Source: Gracilibacillus salitolerans (GTDB lineage Bacteria > Bacillota > Bacilli > Bacillales > Amphibacillaceae). Taken from it: a stretch of DNA of 64,000 nucleotides. Shown here one piece after another: positions 27,273-37,078 of this stretch (its first letter is position 1; every line of letters starts with the position of its first letter). The DNA lies in assembly GCF_009650095.1 (NCBI RefSeq), contig NZ_CP045915.1:1488001-1552000 (forward strand), read 5' to 3'. The notes beneath the pieces were generated by a model. The model did not search any database. It worked only from the letters and a program-made list of their open reading frames with translations, and was not told where the DNA came from. The translations under genes and the position numbers were made by a program.

Positions 27273-27494
27273 ATGGCAATTATAATCAATGTAGATGTGA
27301 TGCTGGCTAAAAGGAAAATGAGCGTAACGGAACTTTCGGATAAGGTTGGAATCACGATGGCAAATCTTTCTATATTGAAAAATGGAAAGGCAAAGGCGAT
27401 TCGATTATCTACTTTAGATGCGATTTGTAAGGCATTGGATTGTCAACCAGGGGACATTCTAGAATACAAAAACGACGAAGAAACTTTAGAATAA
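27273..27494 (+). CDS. YozG-type Cro/C1 helix-turn-helix regulator
   Basis: A 73-residue DNA-binding protein that is almost entirely an HTH_26 domain: MAIIINVDVMLAKRKMSVTE, then the recognition helix region ITMANLSILKNGKAKAIRLS. It shares an operon with the DUF2975 membrane protein and probably controls it. GAGGTGATAAGT precedes its ATG. Confidence 0.85.
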   Translation: MAIIINVDVMLAKRKMSVTELSDKVGITMANLSILKNGKAKAIRLSTLDAICKALDCQPGDILEYKNDEETLE

Positions 27495-27576
27495 GGGGCA
27501 TATACAAAGCAGAACATTATGTGTTTTTCCGTACAGTTCGTATAATAATGGGGAAGTAATTTGGAGGTGACAGACT

Positions 27577-28245
27577 TTGGATAAAAAGCAAATCAAAAAA
27601 GATATCATGGATGCGATGCATTTTCGTCATGCAACGAAAAAGTTTGATCCAAATAGAAAAATTGATGAAGAGGATTTCCGATTCATACTTGATACAGGAT
27701 ACTTATCTCCGAGTTCATTTGGTATAGAGCCATGGAGGTTTTTAGTTATTCAAAGTCCGGAAATGCGGGAAAAGATTAAAAACACATCATGGGGAGCAAG
27801 AGGAAAAATGGATGCCAGTCATTTCGTTATATTCCTGGCTCGAACAGCAAAGGATACCTCGTATGATGCTGACTATCTACTTGACCATTACATAAACGTA
27901 CATCAGTATCCTGATGAAGCATTACAAGGTCTATTACCAATGATTGAAAACTTCCAAAAAGAAGATTTTGATTTATTGGTAGATGATCGGCGGATGTTAG
28001 ACTGGTCGTCCAAGCAAACATATATTGCGCTGGCTAACATGATGACGGCAGCTGCACAAATAGGTGTTGATTCCTGTCCAATCGAAGGGTTCCCGATCAA
28101 AGAAATGAACGAATTATTACGTGAAGAGGGACTTTTAGAAGACGACAGCTTTTCGATTTCCGTGATGGCAGCATTCGGTCATCGTGTGCAGGATGCCCCA
28201 GAGAAAAGCAGACGTCCATTTGATGATATCGTGAAATTTGTATAA
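27577..28245 (+). CDS. Nitroreductase-family NAD(P)H oxidoreductase
   Basis: A 222-residue flavoenzyme. It has the family N-terminus FRHATKKFDPNRKI with FMN-contacting Arg/His, SPSSFGIEPWRFLVI at about residue 48, and a C-terminal FGHRVQDAPEKSRRP. Members reduce nitroaromatics, quinones or flavins using FMN. It starts at TTG 27577 behind TTGGAGGTG. It is a single gene with a bidirectional terminator after it. Confidence 0.88.
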   Translation: MDKKQIKKDIMDAMHFRHATKKFDPNRKIDEEDFRFILDTGYLSPSSFGIEPWRFLVIQSPEMREKIKNTSWGARGKMDASHFVIFLARTAKDTSYDADYLLDHYINVHQYPDEALQGLLPMIENFQKEDFDLLVDDRRMLDWSSKQTYIALANMMTAAAQIGVDSCPIEGFPIKEMNELLREEGLLEDDSFSISVMAAFGHRVQDAPEKSRRPFDDIVKFV

Positions 28246-28252
28246 TAACAGA

Positions 28253-28287
28253 AAGAGCCGTGGTTGAAACAACCACGGCTCATTTTA
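28253..28287. terminator. Bidirectional terminator between convergent genes
   Basis: GAGCCGTGGTTG and CAACCACGGCTC form a perfect 12-base stem with loop AAA, with A-rich and T-rich flanks. It serves the nitroreductase gene on the plus strand and the carboxypeptidase on the minus strand. Confidence 0.88.
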
Positions 28288-29475
28288 CATATATAGAGTC
28301 GCCAACATGATCCCTAATGTCTCCTGATAAATCTCATCAAATTGACTAATCGGAAGAGGATTGACACCTGATCCTAACTCGACAGTGTAACCTGGCCTGC
28401 GAAATTCCTGTATAAACCAATCCTTGTATCCCGCAAAGCTATCAACATATTGAATGGCCTCATAGCCGCTCACACGATTATATTCTTGGACAATCGTTTC
28501 AGATGCTGGTGGTTCCATTCCCTGATACCCCCAGAAGATCACTTCTCCTTGTGTATGAAAAGCGTTCATTATTTCAAATGATCGCGCTCTCGCTAAATCA
28601 GCCATGGCGATTGCTTCTGGTTCTGATAATGGCTCGTAACCTGGGAAATCTCTTGGTGCTGGTGCATCTGGTTTTCTGGCTGCTTCTGTTTCCCATAATG
28701 CCGGGTATTGATTATTAAGATCAACCCCATTAATATTAGCCTTCCATCCGGAAAAATCAGTATTTCCATTATTAAGGGACAGCACAAAATCTTGTTGTGG
28801 ACCTGCAGCTTCGGCACCGTTGATGACAAGATTAACTCCATCTGGATTAACCATCGGTACAAGAGATAGCGTATTAGTTTCAAAGTAGGTTAGCATATCT
28901 AATCCGCGTATTGGTGAGTTATTGGTTAAAGCTAATGCGTATTCGTTGAGGAACAGCATAATAACCGGGGTTGTGATCCATTCTTGCGCATGGAAAGATC
29001 CATTAATATGCTTTTGGCGTGCTCCAGTACCTATCTGTAACTCCACAATATCTCTGTCTAAGACAGAATTTCCAATCGATTGTTGCTGAATAAACGGATA
29101 AAGGTCTATTAATTGTTGAAGATCTGCAATCATTTTTTCGTATGTGTAGTTATTAACATCAGCGATAAGCGGATTCGTGACTCGCTGAGGAAGAGTAATG
29201 GTTTGACCAATTTGAAGTTGTGTTGGTTGGACATCTGGATTTATTCGGATTAAAAGGTCTACCGGAATTTGATTGGTTTGAGCGATGGACCATAAAGTAT
29301 CGTTCGCTTGTATCGTATAGGAGCCAGCTTGGTAGCCTGGAATGCTTACCTCTTGCCCTATCATTAGTTGATTAGGATTAAGCTGCTGGTTAGAAGCAAT
29401 AATTAAAGGGAGAGAGATTCCGAATAATTGACTGTAATACCAAAAAGAATCACCTTGTATAACTTGGATTTTCAT
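28285..29475 (-). CDS. LysM/M14 zinc carboxypeptidase (peptidoglycan endopeptidase type)
   Basis: A 396-residue protein. Two LysM peptidoglycan-binding repeats (about 2-45 and 50-97) precede an M14 metallopeptidase domain. Zinc ligands are His and Glu in SFHAQEW (about 150) and His in NAFHTQGE (about 278). The general-base Glu lies in YTVELGSG (about 363). This layout is that of gamma-D-glutamyl-L-diamino acid endopeptidase I of Bacillaceae, which cuts stem peptides in sporulation or wall recycling. No signal peptide is seen, in line with relatives found in the spore. A ribosome site (ACGGAGGTTATATCG) precedes the ATG. Confidence 0.85.
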   Translation of the reverse strand: MKIQVIQGDSFWYYSQLFGISLPLIIASNQQLNPNQLMIGQEVSIPGYQAGSYTIQANDTLWSIAQTNQIPVDLLIRINPDVQPTQLQIGQTITLPQRVTNPLIADVNNYTYEKMIADLQQLIDLYPFIQQQSIGNSVLDRDIVELQIGTGARQKHINGSFHAQEWITTPVIMLFLNEYALALTNNSPIRGLDMLTYFETNTLSLVPMVNPDGVNLVINGAEAAGPQQDFVLSLNNGNTDFSGWKANINGVDLNNQYPALWETEAARKPDAPAPRDFPGYEPLSEPEAIAMADLARARSFEIMNAFHTQGEVIFWGYQGMEPPASETIVQEYNRVSGYEAIQYVDSFAGYKDWFIQEFRRPGYTVELGSGVNPLPISQFDEIYQETLGIMLATLYM

Positions 29476-29581
29476 CGATATAACCTCCGTTCTTAGCCGC
29501 TATTTCATCCTATGAACGAAACTCTTGAATCATGACAAATCGCCATTTCATCAGGTTGTGGAATGGCGATATAAATTATAT

Positions 29582-30343
29582 TTAGAAAGCAGAAGTCCAG
29601 CCACCATCAGCAGTAATCGTAGTTCCATTTACGAATTTAGATTCCTCAGAAGCTAAGAATAACGCAACATTAGCGATTTCTTCTGGAGTTCCGACGTTTG
29701 GAATCAGACTCTGTGACAATTTCGCTCGTTCTAAACCAAACTCACTGACATTTTTCATTGATCCTTGAATATTTGTTTGAACTGCACCAGGTGCTATCGC
29801 GTTACAGCGGATGCCTTTTTGTGCATACATATGGGCTGTGTTTTTGGTTAAACCAATGACTGCATGCTTCGAAGCTGTATAGGTTGCACCAGCGTGTGCT
29901 CCGTTTAGACCACCGGAGGATGCTGTATTAATGATGATTCCTTGTCCTTTCTCTAGAAAAACAGGAATAGCTTTACGCATGGCACGCATAACAGCTTTTG
30001 TATTCACATCAAAAATTAAATCCCAACGGTCGTCGTCAATTTCAGTAACCGGTTCGAAACCGTCCATGATACCGGCATTATTCACTAAAATATCTAATGT
30101 ATCAAATTCGTTGACAGCAGTATTTATCATCAGATCAATATCATCGGCATTTGCAATATTTACTTCCACTGCTTTGGCTTTTCCACCATTTTTTTCGAGT
30201 TTTTCGGCAAGATTATTCACACCATCAGCATTTAAATCAGCCAATACAACTGCTGCTCCTTCACTTGAAAATCTTTCAGCAATTGCTTTTCCCATACCAG
30301 AAGCAGCTCCGGTAACAACAGCCACTTTATCTTGTAATTGCAT
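29582..30343 (-). CDS. Short-chain dehydrogenase/reductase
   Basis: A 253-residue classical SDR with the coenzyme motif TGAASGMG (11-18), NNAG at about 89 and the catalytic YTASK at about 157. It ends in the usual GTTITADGGWTS. An Asp after the second strand (ADLNAD) favours NAD. It is divergent from a TetR regulator, with a palindromic operator between them, so it is probably repressed by that protein. The substrate is unknown; a 3-oxoacyl or polyol type is possible. Confidence 0.85.
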   Translation of the reverse strand: MQLQDKVAVVTGAASGMGKAIAERFSSEGAAVVLADLNADGVNNLAEKLEKNGGKAKAVEVNIANADDIDLMINTAVNEFDTLDILVNNAGIMDGFEPVTEIDDDRWDLIFDVNTKAVMRAMRKAIPVFLEKGQGIIINTASSGGLNGAHAGATYTASKHAVIGLTKNTAHMYAQKGIRCNAIAPGAVQTNIQGSMKNVSEFGLERAKLSQSLIPNVGTPEEIANVALFLASEESKFVNGTTITADGGWTSAF

Positions 30344-30387
30344 CCTAATTCCTCCTCGATATTATTGTTAGCGCTTACTCATAAATA

Positions 30388-30419
30388 AACAAATGTTTGT
30401 TAATCAACATTTGTTTACA
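30388..30419. promoter_or_regulatory. TetR-type operator in the SDR/TetR divergent region
   Basis: TAAACAAATGT is repeated in exact inverted form (ACATTTGTTTA) after 10 bases. It lies 45 bases upstream of the SDR start and about 120 bases upstream of the TetR gene. A perfect 11-base dyad between a divergent TetR gene and its neighbour is the standard arrangement for autoregulation. Confidence 0.7.
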
Positions 30420-30538
30420 GTATAATATAGGAAAAGTGATAAAAACAATCATCAATCGGTGCTTCATTGTTCATTACTGTACGATTTTTAACTATTTGTA
30501 TATTATTTAAGAGTTAATCAACAAAAGAGGGGGAACTC

Positions 30539-31114
30539 TTGGTGGATAATTATCATGACAGGCGGATACGCAAATCGAAAATAGCACTGAAAAATGCATT
30601 AATATCGTTATTAAAACAGAAAAACCTGCAACAAATTACGGTAACGGAGATTGTCCAGGTAGCTGATGTAAACCGAGGTACGTTCTATAAGCATTATCAA
30701 TATAAAGAAGAATTAGTAGAAGAAATGGTGGATAGCATTATTGTTGATTTAATTGATTCCTATCGCGCACCATATAAAAAAGGTGAGAATCTATCGGTGG
30801 ATAATTTAAATGTCTCCGCCATAAAAATATTTGACCATGTGGAAAATCACTCCGAATTCTATGCGATTATAGCGAAATCAAATGCACTTATTGGATTACA
30901 GAGTCGTATTTGCAAGCAATTAACAGATTTAATGAGTGAAGTAGTGGAACAATCACGCGAAATAAAGGGAATCGAATTGAATTTATTGGCTAGCTACCAA
31001 GCCTATGCAATATGGGGGTTAATTATTGAATGGATTAATCAGGATTTTAAATATAGTGCTACCTATATGTCCAATCAACTGCTAACCATTCTCCAGTTTA
31101 CAAGATATAGTTAA
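30539..31114 (+). CDS. TetR/AcrR-family regulator
   Basis: A 191-residue repressor with an N-terminal TetR helix-turn-helix (VTEIVQVADVNRGTFYKHY, about 36-54) and a C-terminal ligand-binding helical domain with the TetR_C_7-type pattern. TTG 30539 or GTG 30542 follows GAGGGGG. It is divergent from the SDR, with which it shares the 30388-30419 dyad. The inducer is unknown. Confidence 0.85.
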   Translation: MVDNYHDRRIRKSKIALKNALISLLKQKNLQQITVTEIVQVADVNRGTFYKHYQYKEELVEEMVDSIIVDLIDSYRAPYKKGENLSVDNLNVSAIKIFDHVENHSEFYAIIAKSNALIGLQSRICKQLTDLMSEVVEQSREIKGIELNLLASYQAYAIWGLIIEWINQDFKYSATYMSNQLLTILQFTRYS

Positions 31115-31135
31115 AGCGAGAGCTCTGCCCCCGCT

Positions 31136-31423
31136 TTAACTAAACTTTGACTGTATACGCCTGTCTAACACGAAATTACCAAATGGAATAAAGGCAACCG
31201 CAATCGCACTAAATAACCAGATAAAAGACCAGCGTACTTTAAATGTGGTGTATAATGTAAAAAGTATGTATGCAATAAACAAAGCTCCATGGATACTTCC
31301 AACAACAGTGACTACTTCCGGTAAACCCACCCAATATTTTAATGGCATTGCCAGAAAGAGTAAGATTACCAATGATGCTCCTTCAATAATACCAAGTATT
31401 CGGAATCGTTTAATATCCTTCAA
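31136..31423 (-). CDS. DUF3817 membrane protein
   Basis: A 95-residue protein with three hydrophobic helices and the DUF3817 pattern RILGIIEGASLVILLFLAMP and IHGALFIAY. It lies 18 bases downstream of a TetR-type regulator on the same strand and is probably in its operon. Function is unknown. Confidence 0.8.
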   Translation of the reverse strand: MKDIKRFRILGIIEGASLVILLFLAMPLKYWVGLPEVVTVVGSIHGALFIAYILFTLYTTFKVRWSFIWLFSAIAVAFIPFGNFVLDRRIQSKFS

Positions 31424-31441
31424 TATCCTGCAAATGCCCCC

Positions 31442-32077
31442 TTAGCTTATTGTATAATTATTATAGCAAATTTCTTGCTGCAACACACCATGTTTGATGA
31501 ATTGAAGTTGGGTTTGATAATTATGAATGGCATCTTCTAATGGAAAGTCTTTTGAGAACTTTTCGATAATATTGTGGAATGTAATAGCCGAAATCATTTT
31601 CATTAATTGGAATAAATCTTCTTCCTTGTCTACTTTTAGAGAAGCTAAATCTAATTGCTCTTGGATTTGGTGAAAATGATCAATCTTTTCTTTACTAGCG
31701 AAAATACCTGATAATGACTCTTCAATTTTATAGTTCATATTTAATAGTGCATTTCGGAAAAATGTAAATTGTTCTTGTTCTTCCACGATCAGCCTGTAAA
31801 ATTCAATGCAGGTATCAAATAGATTCCCATTATTACTTTGAAGAATACAAATAAACTTTTCCATTGCTAAACTTGTTTGTTGATTAAATATATAGAAATA
31901 AGCGTCTTCTTTATCAGTAAAATATTGATAAAAGCTGCCTCGGGGGATTTCTGCGTATTCAATAATTTTAGCAATCGACGCTGAAGCTAATGGAGACTTG
32001 GTAAATTCTCGATGAAGCGCGTCTAATAATTTTTGTTTCTTTTCCTTTGGTAAATTAAAAAAAGTTTCGTTAGGCAC
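31442..32077 (-). CDS. TetR/AcrR-family regulator
   Basis: A 211-residue regulator starting MPNETFFNLPKEKKQKLLDA. The HTH ASIAKIIEYAEIPRGSFYQY lies at about 34-53. It is followed by the DUF3817 gene in the same direction. Members of this type often control membrane-protein or lipid genes; the target here is probably its own operon. Confidence 0.85.
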   Translation of the reverse strand: MPNETFFNLPKEKKQKLLDALHREFTKSPLASASIAKIIEYAEIPRGSFYQYFTDKEDAYFYIFNQQTSLAMEKFICILQSNNGNLFDTCIEFYRLIVEEQEQFTFFRNALLNMNYKIEESLSGIFASKEKIDHFHQIQEQLDLASLKVDKEEDLFQLMKMISAITFHNIIEKFSKDFPLEDAIHNYQTQLQFIKHGVLQQEICYNNYTIS

Positions 32078-32410
32078 TTTTGTTACTCCTTTTTATGATT
32101 ATTTAGGAATTCGAAAAAACGCAGCAGGTACAAGCATACCTTTTATTATTTATAGTGAAAAAAGTATATCTTGACGATTAGATAAACTCCTATTTTAGAA
32201 AAATGACACCTTGTCATCAAAGAGTCAATTTGGATAAATAATGAGTTAAGCGTCAAGATTTTCTGATGAATTGAATAGAAACGACATCTATTATATCGGA
32301 TACAGATTGAAAATTATAAGTAAAAAATTGAAATATAGGAGTAATTGTTGCTGCAGAGCTAGACCTTACGAATAAAAAGGGAAACTTGAAAAAATAAGCA
32401 AAGATGTATA
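32078..32410. other. Intergenic region with a spaced 9-base inverted repeat
   Basis: No gene is seen. ATCTTGACG (32168-32176) and its complement CGTCAAGAT (32251-32259) bracket a 92-base stretch that also contains the dyad TGACA-CCT-TGTCA. It may be a small mobile remnant or a regulatory site. Confidence 0.4.
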
Positions 32411-32424
32411 TGATGAAATTATAA

Positions 32425-32441
32425 TTTGTTTACCAAACAAA
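32425..32441. promoter_or_regulatory. ROK operator before uxaC
   Basis: TTTGTTT-acc-AAACAAA is a perfect 17-base dyad overlapping the end of a TATAAT (32420-32425). It lies 23 bases before the uxaC start. The same 7-base arms occur with a ggg spacer upstream of the ROK gene (35180-35196), and a variant lies before the LarA-type gene (46900-46926). The motif resembles XylR operators of bacilli. Confidence 0.8.
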
Positions 32442-32464
32442 CTAAAAAGGGAGGAGAACGGAAA

Positions 32465-33862
32465 ATGAAAACATTTATAACAGAAGATTTTTTATTGTAT
32501 AACGAAACAGCAAGACGTTTATATCATGAAACAGCTAAAGATTTACCGATTATTGACTATCATAACCATTTATTACAGAACGAAATTTATGAGGATAAGA
32601 ATTATGAAAATATTTTCGATATATGGTTATCCGGAGACCATTACAAATGGCGTGCAATGAGAGCGAATGGGATTACCGAAGATCTCATTACGGGAGAGAA
32701 ACCTGCCTATGAAAAGTTTCAAGCCTGGGCAAGAACCGTACCGAATACATTCGGCAATCCGCTATATCACTGGACCCACCTAGAATTGCTACGGTACTTT
32801 GATATAGATGAATTATTAAATGAAGATTCTGCTGCAGTTATTTGGGAAGAGGCTAATGCGAAATTACAATCACCGGAACTATCGGTGAGATCGATTTTAG
32901 CAAAAGATAAGGTTGAATTAGTCGGAACAACTGATGATCCAACTGATGATTTAGCTTATCATGCAAAATTAAAAGAAGAAGGCTTTCAGACCCGTGTAAC
33001 TCCATCCTTCAGGCCTGATAAAGGTTTAGCAATTGAGAAGGAAGACTTTCTAGCTTGGATTAATAAACTGGAAGAAGTATGTGATATGTCAATCGATCAT
33101 TATGAAGCGTTTTTGCAAGCGTTGGAAAATCGTGTGAAGTTCTTTGATGAAATGGGTTGCCGTAGCTCTGATCATGGTATTAATGTCATGTTTTACGAAG
33201 AGGCAAGCAAGGAAGAGGTTGCTGCTATTTTTGAAAAGCGTCTTACAGGACAATCACTATCCGAAAAAGAAGTCAGTCAATTTAGAACATTTACGTTAAT
33301 CCAATTAGGGGAATGGTATGCAGAGAAAGGCTGGGCGATGCAACTGCACATCGGGCCACAGCGTAACAATAATACGAAAATGTTCGAGCGTGTCGGACCT
33401 GATGCTGGATTTGATTCATTAGGCGACAAGTTACTGGCAGAACCATTAAATAAATTTTTGGATGCATTAGATGTGCAAGATAACTTGCCCAAAACGATTC
33501 TTTATACGTTAAATGCACGAGATAATGAAGTATTGGCTGCTACTGCTGGAAACTTCCAAAATGCAGAGGTTCCTGGGAAGATACAATTCGGTACGGCATG
33601 GTGGTTTAACGATCATATCGATGGGATGGAATATCAAATGAAAACCTTAGCAAACTTTGGATTAATACGTCATTTTATCGGGATGTTAACGGATTCCAGA
33701 AGCTTCTTGTCCTTCTCACGTCACGAATATTTCCGCCGCATTCTTTGTAATGTGATTGGAACATGGGCAGAGCAAGGAAAAGTACCGAAGGATATGGATC
33801 TGTTAAAGCAATATGTTGCAGATATTTGCTATAACAATGCAAAACGATATTTTCATTTATAA
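32465..33862 (+). CDS. uxaC: Glucuronate isomerase
   Basis: A 465-residue cytoplasmic enzyme that converts D-glucuronate to D-fructuronate (and D-galacturonate to D-tagaturonate). The amidohydrolase-type metal site DYHNHL is at residues 31-36, followed by family stretches KWRAMRANGI and WTHLELLRYF. Length is normal for UxaC. ATG 32465 follows GGAGGAG; the frame is open upstream but that part overlaps the operator. It is monocistronic and convergent with the ROK gene. The usual next genes uxuB and uxuA do not follow, which matters for the pathway. Confidence 0.93.
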   Translation: MKTFITEDFLLYNETARRLYHETAKDLPIIDYHNHLLQNEIYEDKNYENIFDIWLSGDHYKWRAMRANGITEDLITGEKPAYEKFQAWARTVPNTFGNPLYHWTHLELLRYFDIDELLNEDSAAVIWEEANAKLQSPELSVRSILAKDKVELVGTTDDPTDDLAYHAKLKEEGFQTRVTPSFRPDKGLAIEKEDFLAWINKLEEVCDMSIDHYEAFLQALENRVKFFDEMGCRSSDHGINVMFYEEASKEEVAAIFEKRLTGQSLSEKEVSQFRTFTLIQLGEWYAEKGWAMQLHIGPQRNNNTKMFERVGPDAGFDSLGDKLLAEPLNKFLDALDVQDNLPKTILYTLNARDNEVLAATAGNFQNAEVPGKIQFGTAWWFNDHIDGMEYQMKTLANFGLIRHFIGMLTDSRSFLSFSRHEYFRRILCNVIGTWAEQGKVPKDMDLLKQYVADICYNNAKRYFHL

Positions 33863-33933
33863 CGGTGCTAATCGTCCGTAAAACCCCCACTGAGAGAAGT
33901 CTCAATTATAGAATAAGCAGTTTTAACCATAAG

Positions 33934-33973
33934 AAAAAAGTGCGGATCTTTAAAGAATTTCGCACTTTTTTCG
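33934..33973. terminator. Bidirectional terminator between uxaC and the ROK gene
   Basis: AAAAAAGTGCG and CGCACTTTTTT pair around a 16-base loop. A and T runs on both sides allow use from either strand. Confidence 0.8.
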
Positions 33974-33975
33974 TG

Positions 33976-35154
33976 TTATTGATTAATGGAATTGTTTGTC
34001 TCAGATAGTGTTAATCGTGGCAGATCAAGGAAATGTTGAATACCCATCGCGCATGCCCCAACAACACCAGCTTTTGCACCAAGTCCGGAAATGACAATAT
34101 CCCGGTAATGAGACACTGAAGAGACCAAATGTTTTTTGATTTCTTCAAGCGCATGCGGATATGCCTTCAGAATCGGACTGTTTAAAACGATCATTTCGGG
34201 GTTATATAGATTAATCACATTATTTAATCCAATGGTTAAATCCGCAATCCATTTATTCAATTCTTCCATAACTTCTTGATTTCCTTCATTTAATAGCCTT
34301 TTTATATCTGAATGTGTCTTTATTTCTGTTTCTAATTGGTTATTAGCATTTTCAAAAAAGATTGGTTCAGATGCGTAACGTTCCCAACAGCCTTCATTAC
34401 CACAACGACAAGGTTTGCCTTTAGGGTAAACGATCATATGTCCCATTTCACCAGCATGTCCATGGTAACCTTTATGCAATTCCCCATTTATAATAATGCC
34501 TGCTCCAATTCCGGAAGAGAGATTAATATTTAATAAGTTATCACTTTTATGGTAATTAAATATTTTTTCCGCATAGGCAGAAAGATTGGCATTATTTTCA
34601 ACAGAGACATTGTTTACACCCAATTTTTCCAAATCGCCCAGAATATTTTTATCATGCCATTGATAACGAGGGATAAAATGAATGTTACCATCATTAGAGA
34701 CAGTACCATGGATGGCGATCATGCTATGTACTAAGCCATATCGAGCATCCATATATTTTTTCTCATATTTCTTAATTTGTACTGCAATAAGCTTAACAAT
34801 TTCTTCATAGACATCCGTCTGTAAATCGATTTTTTCATATGTTACGGTATCACCTTTTAAATCTGTGATATTAAACAAGATATAGTCGCGATCCAGATCG
34901 ATCCCTAGGAAATAAGCCGCTTTTTCATTAATGGATAATAGGATCGGCCGCCTACCAACCGTATTATGTTCTTCTTGTGTTTCATAAATTAATTCTTCAT
35001 CTAATAAATCATTCACTTGAACAGAAACAGTTGCTTTGTTTAAACCTATGATTTTCGAAAGGTTTGCACGTGAAATTTTGTAATGTTCAAATATTTCCGT
35101 CAAAATATAACTGCGATTAATCTTTTTGATGTAGGCCCCATCACCAGTAAGCAT
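33976..35154 (-). CDS. ROK-family repressor of the uronate/LarA genes (XylR-like)
   Basis: A 392-residue protein with an N-terminal winged helix (SRANLSKIIGLNKATVSVQV, about 27-46) and a ROK domain that keeps the zinc site (HAGEMGH, then CRCGNEGCWE at about 245). The ATP-phosphoryl Asp motif is changed to ENNAN, so it is a regulator rather than a kinase. Its own promoter region carries the TTTGTTT-ggg-AAACAAA dyad. The same dyad precedes uxaC and, in variant form, the LarA operon, so it very likely controls all three. The inducer is probably a uronate or aldonate. Confidence 0.85.
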   Translation of the reverse strand: MLTGDGAYIKKINRSYILTEIFEHYKISRANLSKIIGLNKATVSVQVNDLLDEELIYETQEEHNTVGRRPILLSINEKAAYFLGIDLDRDYILFNITDLKGDTVTYEKIDLQTDVYEEIVKLIAVQIKKYEKKYMDARYGLVHSMIAIHGTVSNDGNIHFIPRYQWHDKNILGDLEKLGVNNVSVENNANLSAYAEKIFNYHKSDNLLNINLSSGIGAGIIINGELHKGYHGHAGEMGHMIVYPKGKPCRCGNEGCWERYASEPIFFENANNQLETEIKTHSDIKRLLNEGNQEVMEELNKWIADLTIGLNNVINLYNPEMIVLNSPILKAYPHALEEIKKHLVSSVSHYRDIVISGLGAKAGVVGACAMGIQHFLDLPRLTLSETNNSINQ

Positions 35155-35179
35155 GTGCTAACCCCCATATTTTTCTATA

Positions 35180-35196
35180 TTTGTTTGGGAAACAAA
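35180..35196. promoter_or_regulatory. ROK operator at its own gene
   Basis: TTTGTTT-ggg-AAACAAA is a perfect dyad located 26 bases upstream of the ROK start codon. It implies autoregulation. Confidence 0.8.
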
Positions 35197-35316
35197 CTAA
35201 TGTTATAGATATTATATCAAATAATAGAACAAATGATAGTGCCTAAGTAGAATTAATCATGATGATCTTCCATCATTAGGGGTTTTGCGGCCGGTTAGCG
35301 AAGTGAAAAATACAGA

Positions 35317-37078
35317 TTAGGAAACAGGATGCTCAATCATTACAACCGTTCCCCATCCTTTCTTACTGCGAATAATAAATTGATAATTCTTGTTAAAAAG
35401 TAAGGACACCCGCTTTTTTATATTTGCAAAGCCAATATGACTGGTCGTATATTCATCTTTATCTAACTCTTTCACAAGCTCTTTTAGTCTTTCTTCCGAC
35501 ATACCTGTTCCGTTATCAATAATTGTAAATCTTATTTTATCTCCAATTTTTCTAATTTTGATTTTAATGTGAATAGCTCTATTTTCATGATCATAGTCAC
35601 TACCATGTGTCATACTATTTTCAACAATTGGCTGCAATATAAATTTTAATACTTGTTCATGTAGATCACGCTTATAGTAATCCCAGTCAATCATAAATTC
35701 ATGGTCAGATCGGATACGGATGATATCTAAATAGTTTTTGGTATGATGGATTTCTTCTTCTAGTGTAACAGTATGATGTTTAATCCTTAAAGAAAAATCT
35801 AGTATATCTGTTAGTGTTTCAAGCATTTGTGTCACTTTGTTTGGTTGGCCTGTTAAAGCCATCGCTCTCCAGTAAATAATTGCTAATGTATTAGAGAGAA
35901 AATGGGGATTGATCTGATTATGTAATGCAGATAACTCCGCTTCCTGAAATTGGTATTTCTTATCATTTAATTCTTTTTCTAAATTATTTTTAGCAATAAA
36001 ATTCTTAAGAAGCTTTCGAACAATTAACTGATATTCGTTGTCCTTGAAGGAGATATTTTTAATTAATTCTTCTTTATCATGATTGGATGTATTTAACATC
36101 GAAATAATATCACTAACATGACGTGCATTTTTACGTGTTAAATAATAGATGGTAGTAGTCCCGAGTATTAAAGATAAAAGAACAAATATCAACGTCAATA
36201 ATCGCAATTGATTAGGGATCATATATATTTGAGATTTTTCGACTAGTGAAAAATAACGTAATTGATGACTATCAGAAGCTAGTTGGTTTACGATATAAGC
36301 TGTTCCATCAATGGTTACCTCATAGCTGGAACGGTTGCCGGGCAGTAAAAACTGTTCCGGATTTATTTGCTTACTATTACTGTTACCAAATAATTTATTA
36401 TGGTTTTCATCTAACACAAAGATACTTTGATGATGGTAGTTGTTTAATTCTTTTATTAAATCAGAAAAATACCGTTGATAGATATTTAATACGATGATCC
36501 CTTCCGAAGTTTGCGAATTAGATTTAAAGACATTTCGAAATACGCTGATTACTGGTTCTTTTTCGGTGAATGAGTAGTCTGGTATTTGCAGATTTTTTAT
36601 CCAGATATCTTCTGTAGTTGAAGATTCATCAAACTCCTGAAACCAGGAGTTATCGGTCATTTCTTCTATGTCAGTGATGCCGTATCTTGAGGTTAGGACT
36701 CGGTTATTTTTATTTTTGTAGTAAATGTAAATCGATTGGATATAGGGGGTTGCAATTTCTTTTCTTCTAATCTTTCCTTCTTGATAGTCTGAATTAATTA
36801 CTTGCTCATAAGTAAAAGATTCAGCATCAAACATATTTTGTAAAGATAAGATGATTTCCGGATTCCAATTATAATCGAGATTTAACAGATACATTTCGTT
36901 TAATATCGTATTCGTTTGCTGTTCAATTTGTTGTAAGACATTGGTATGGTTACTTTGAATTGATTCTCGCATATATTTGTCTGTAATGAAAATGGCAAAA
37001 GAACCGAGAATAAAAACAGGAATGAGGAGGGGAAAAAACAAACAATAAAATGTTTTTGATTAATATTTTATTGTTCAT
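35317..37078 (-). CDS. YesM-type sensor histidine kinase, N-terminal frameshift
   Basis: A membrane sensor with an extracellular domain between two helices (about residues 15-35 and 285-305), a HAMP-like linker, a His_kinase domain (phospho-His in NQINPHFLSN, about 385) and an HATPase (ENSMTHGSDYD, DNGTGMS). It pairs with the YesN-like regulator. ATG 37078 overlaps the regulator's stop (ATGA) and encodes MNNKILIKNILLFVF, but that frame does not join the rest. Removing one base from the A6/G4 run at 37029-37038 restores it to PLLIPVFILGSF. As given, only a TTG at 37041 opens the main frame, without a ribosome site. Confidence 0.8.
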
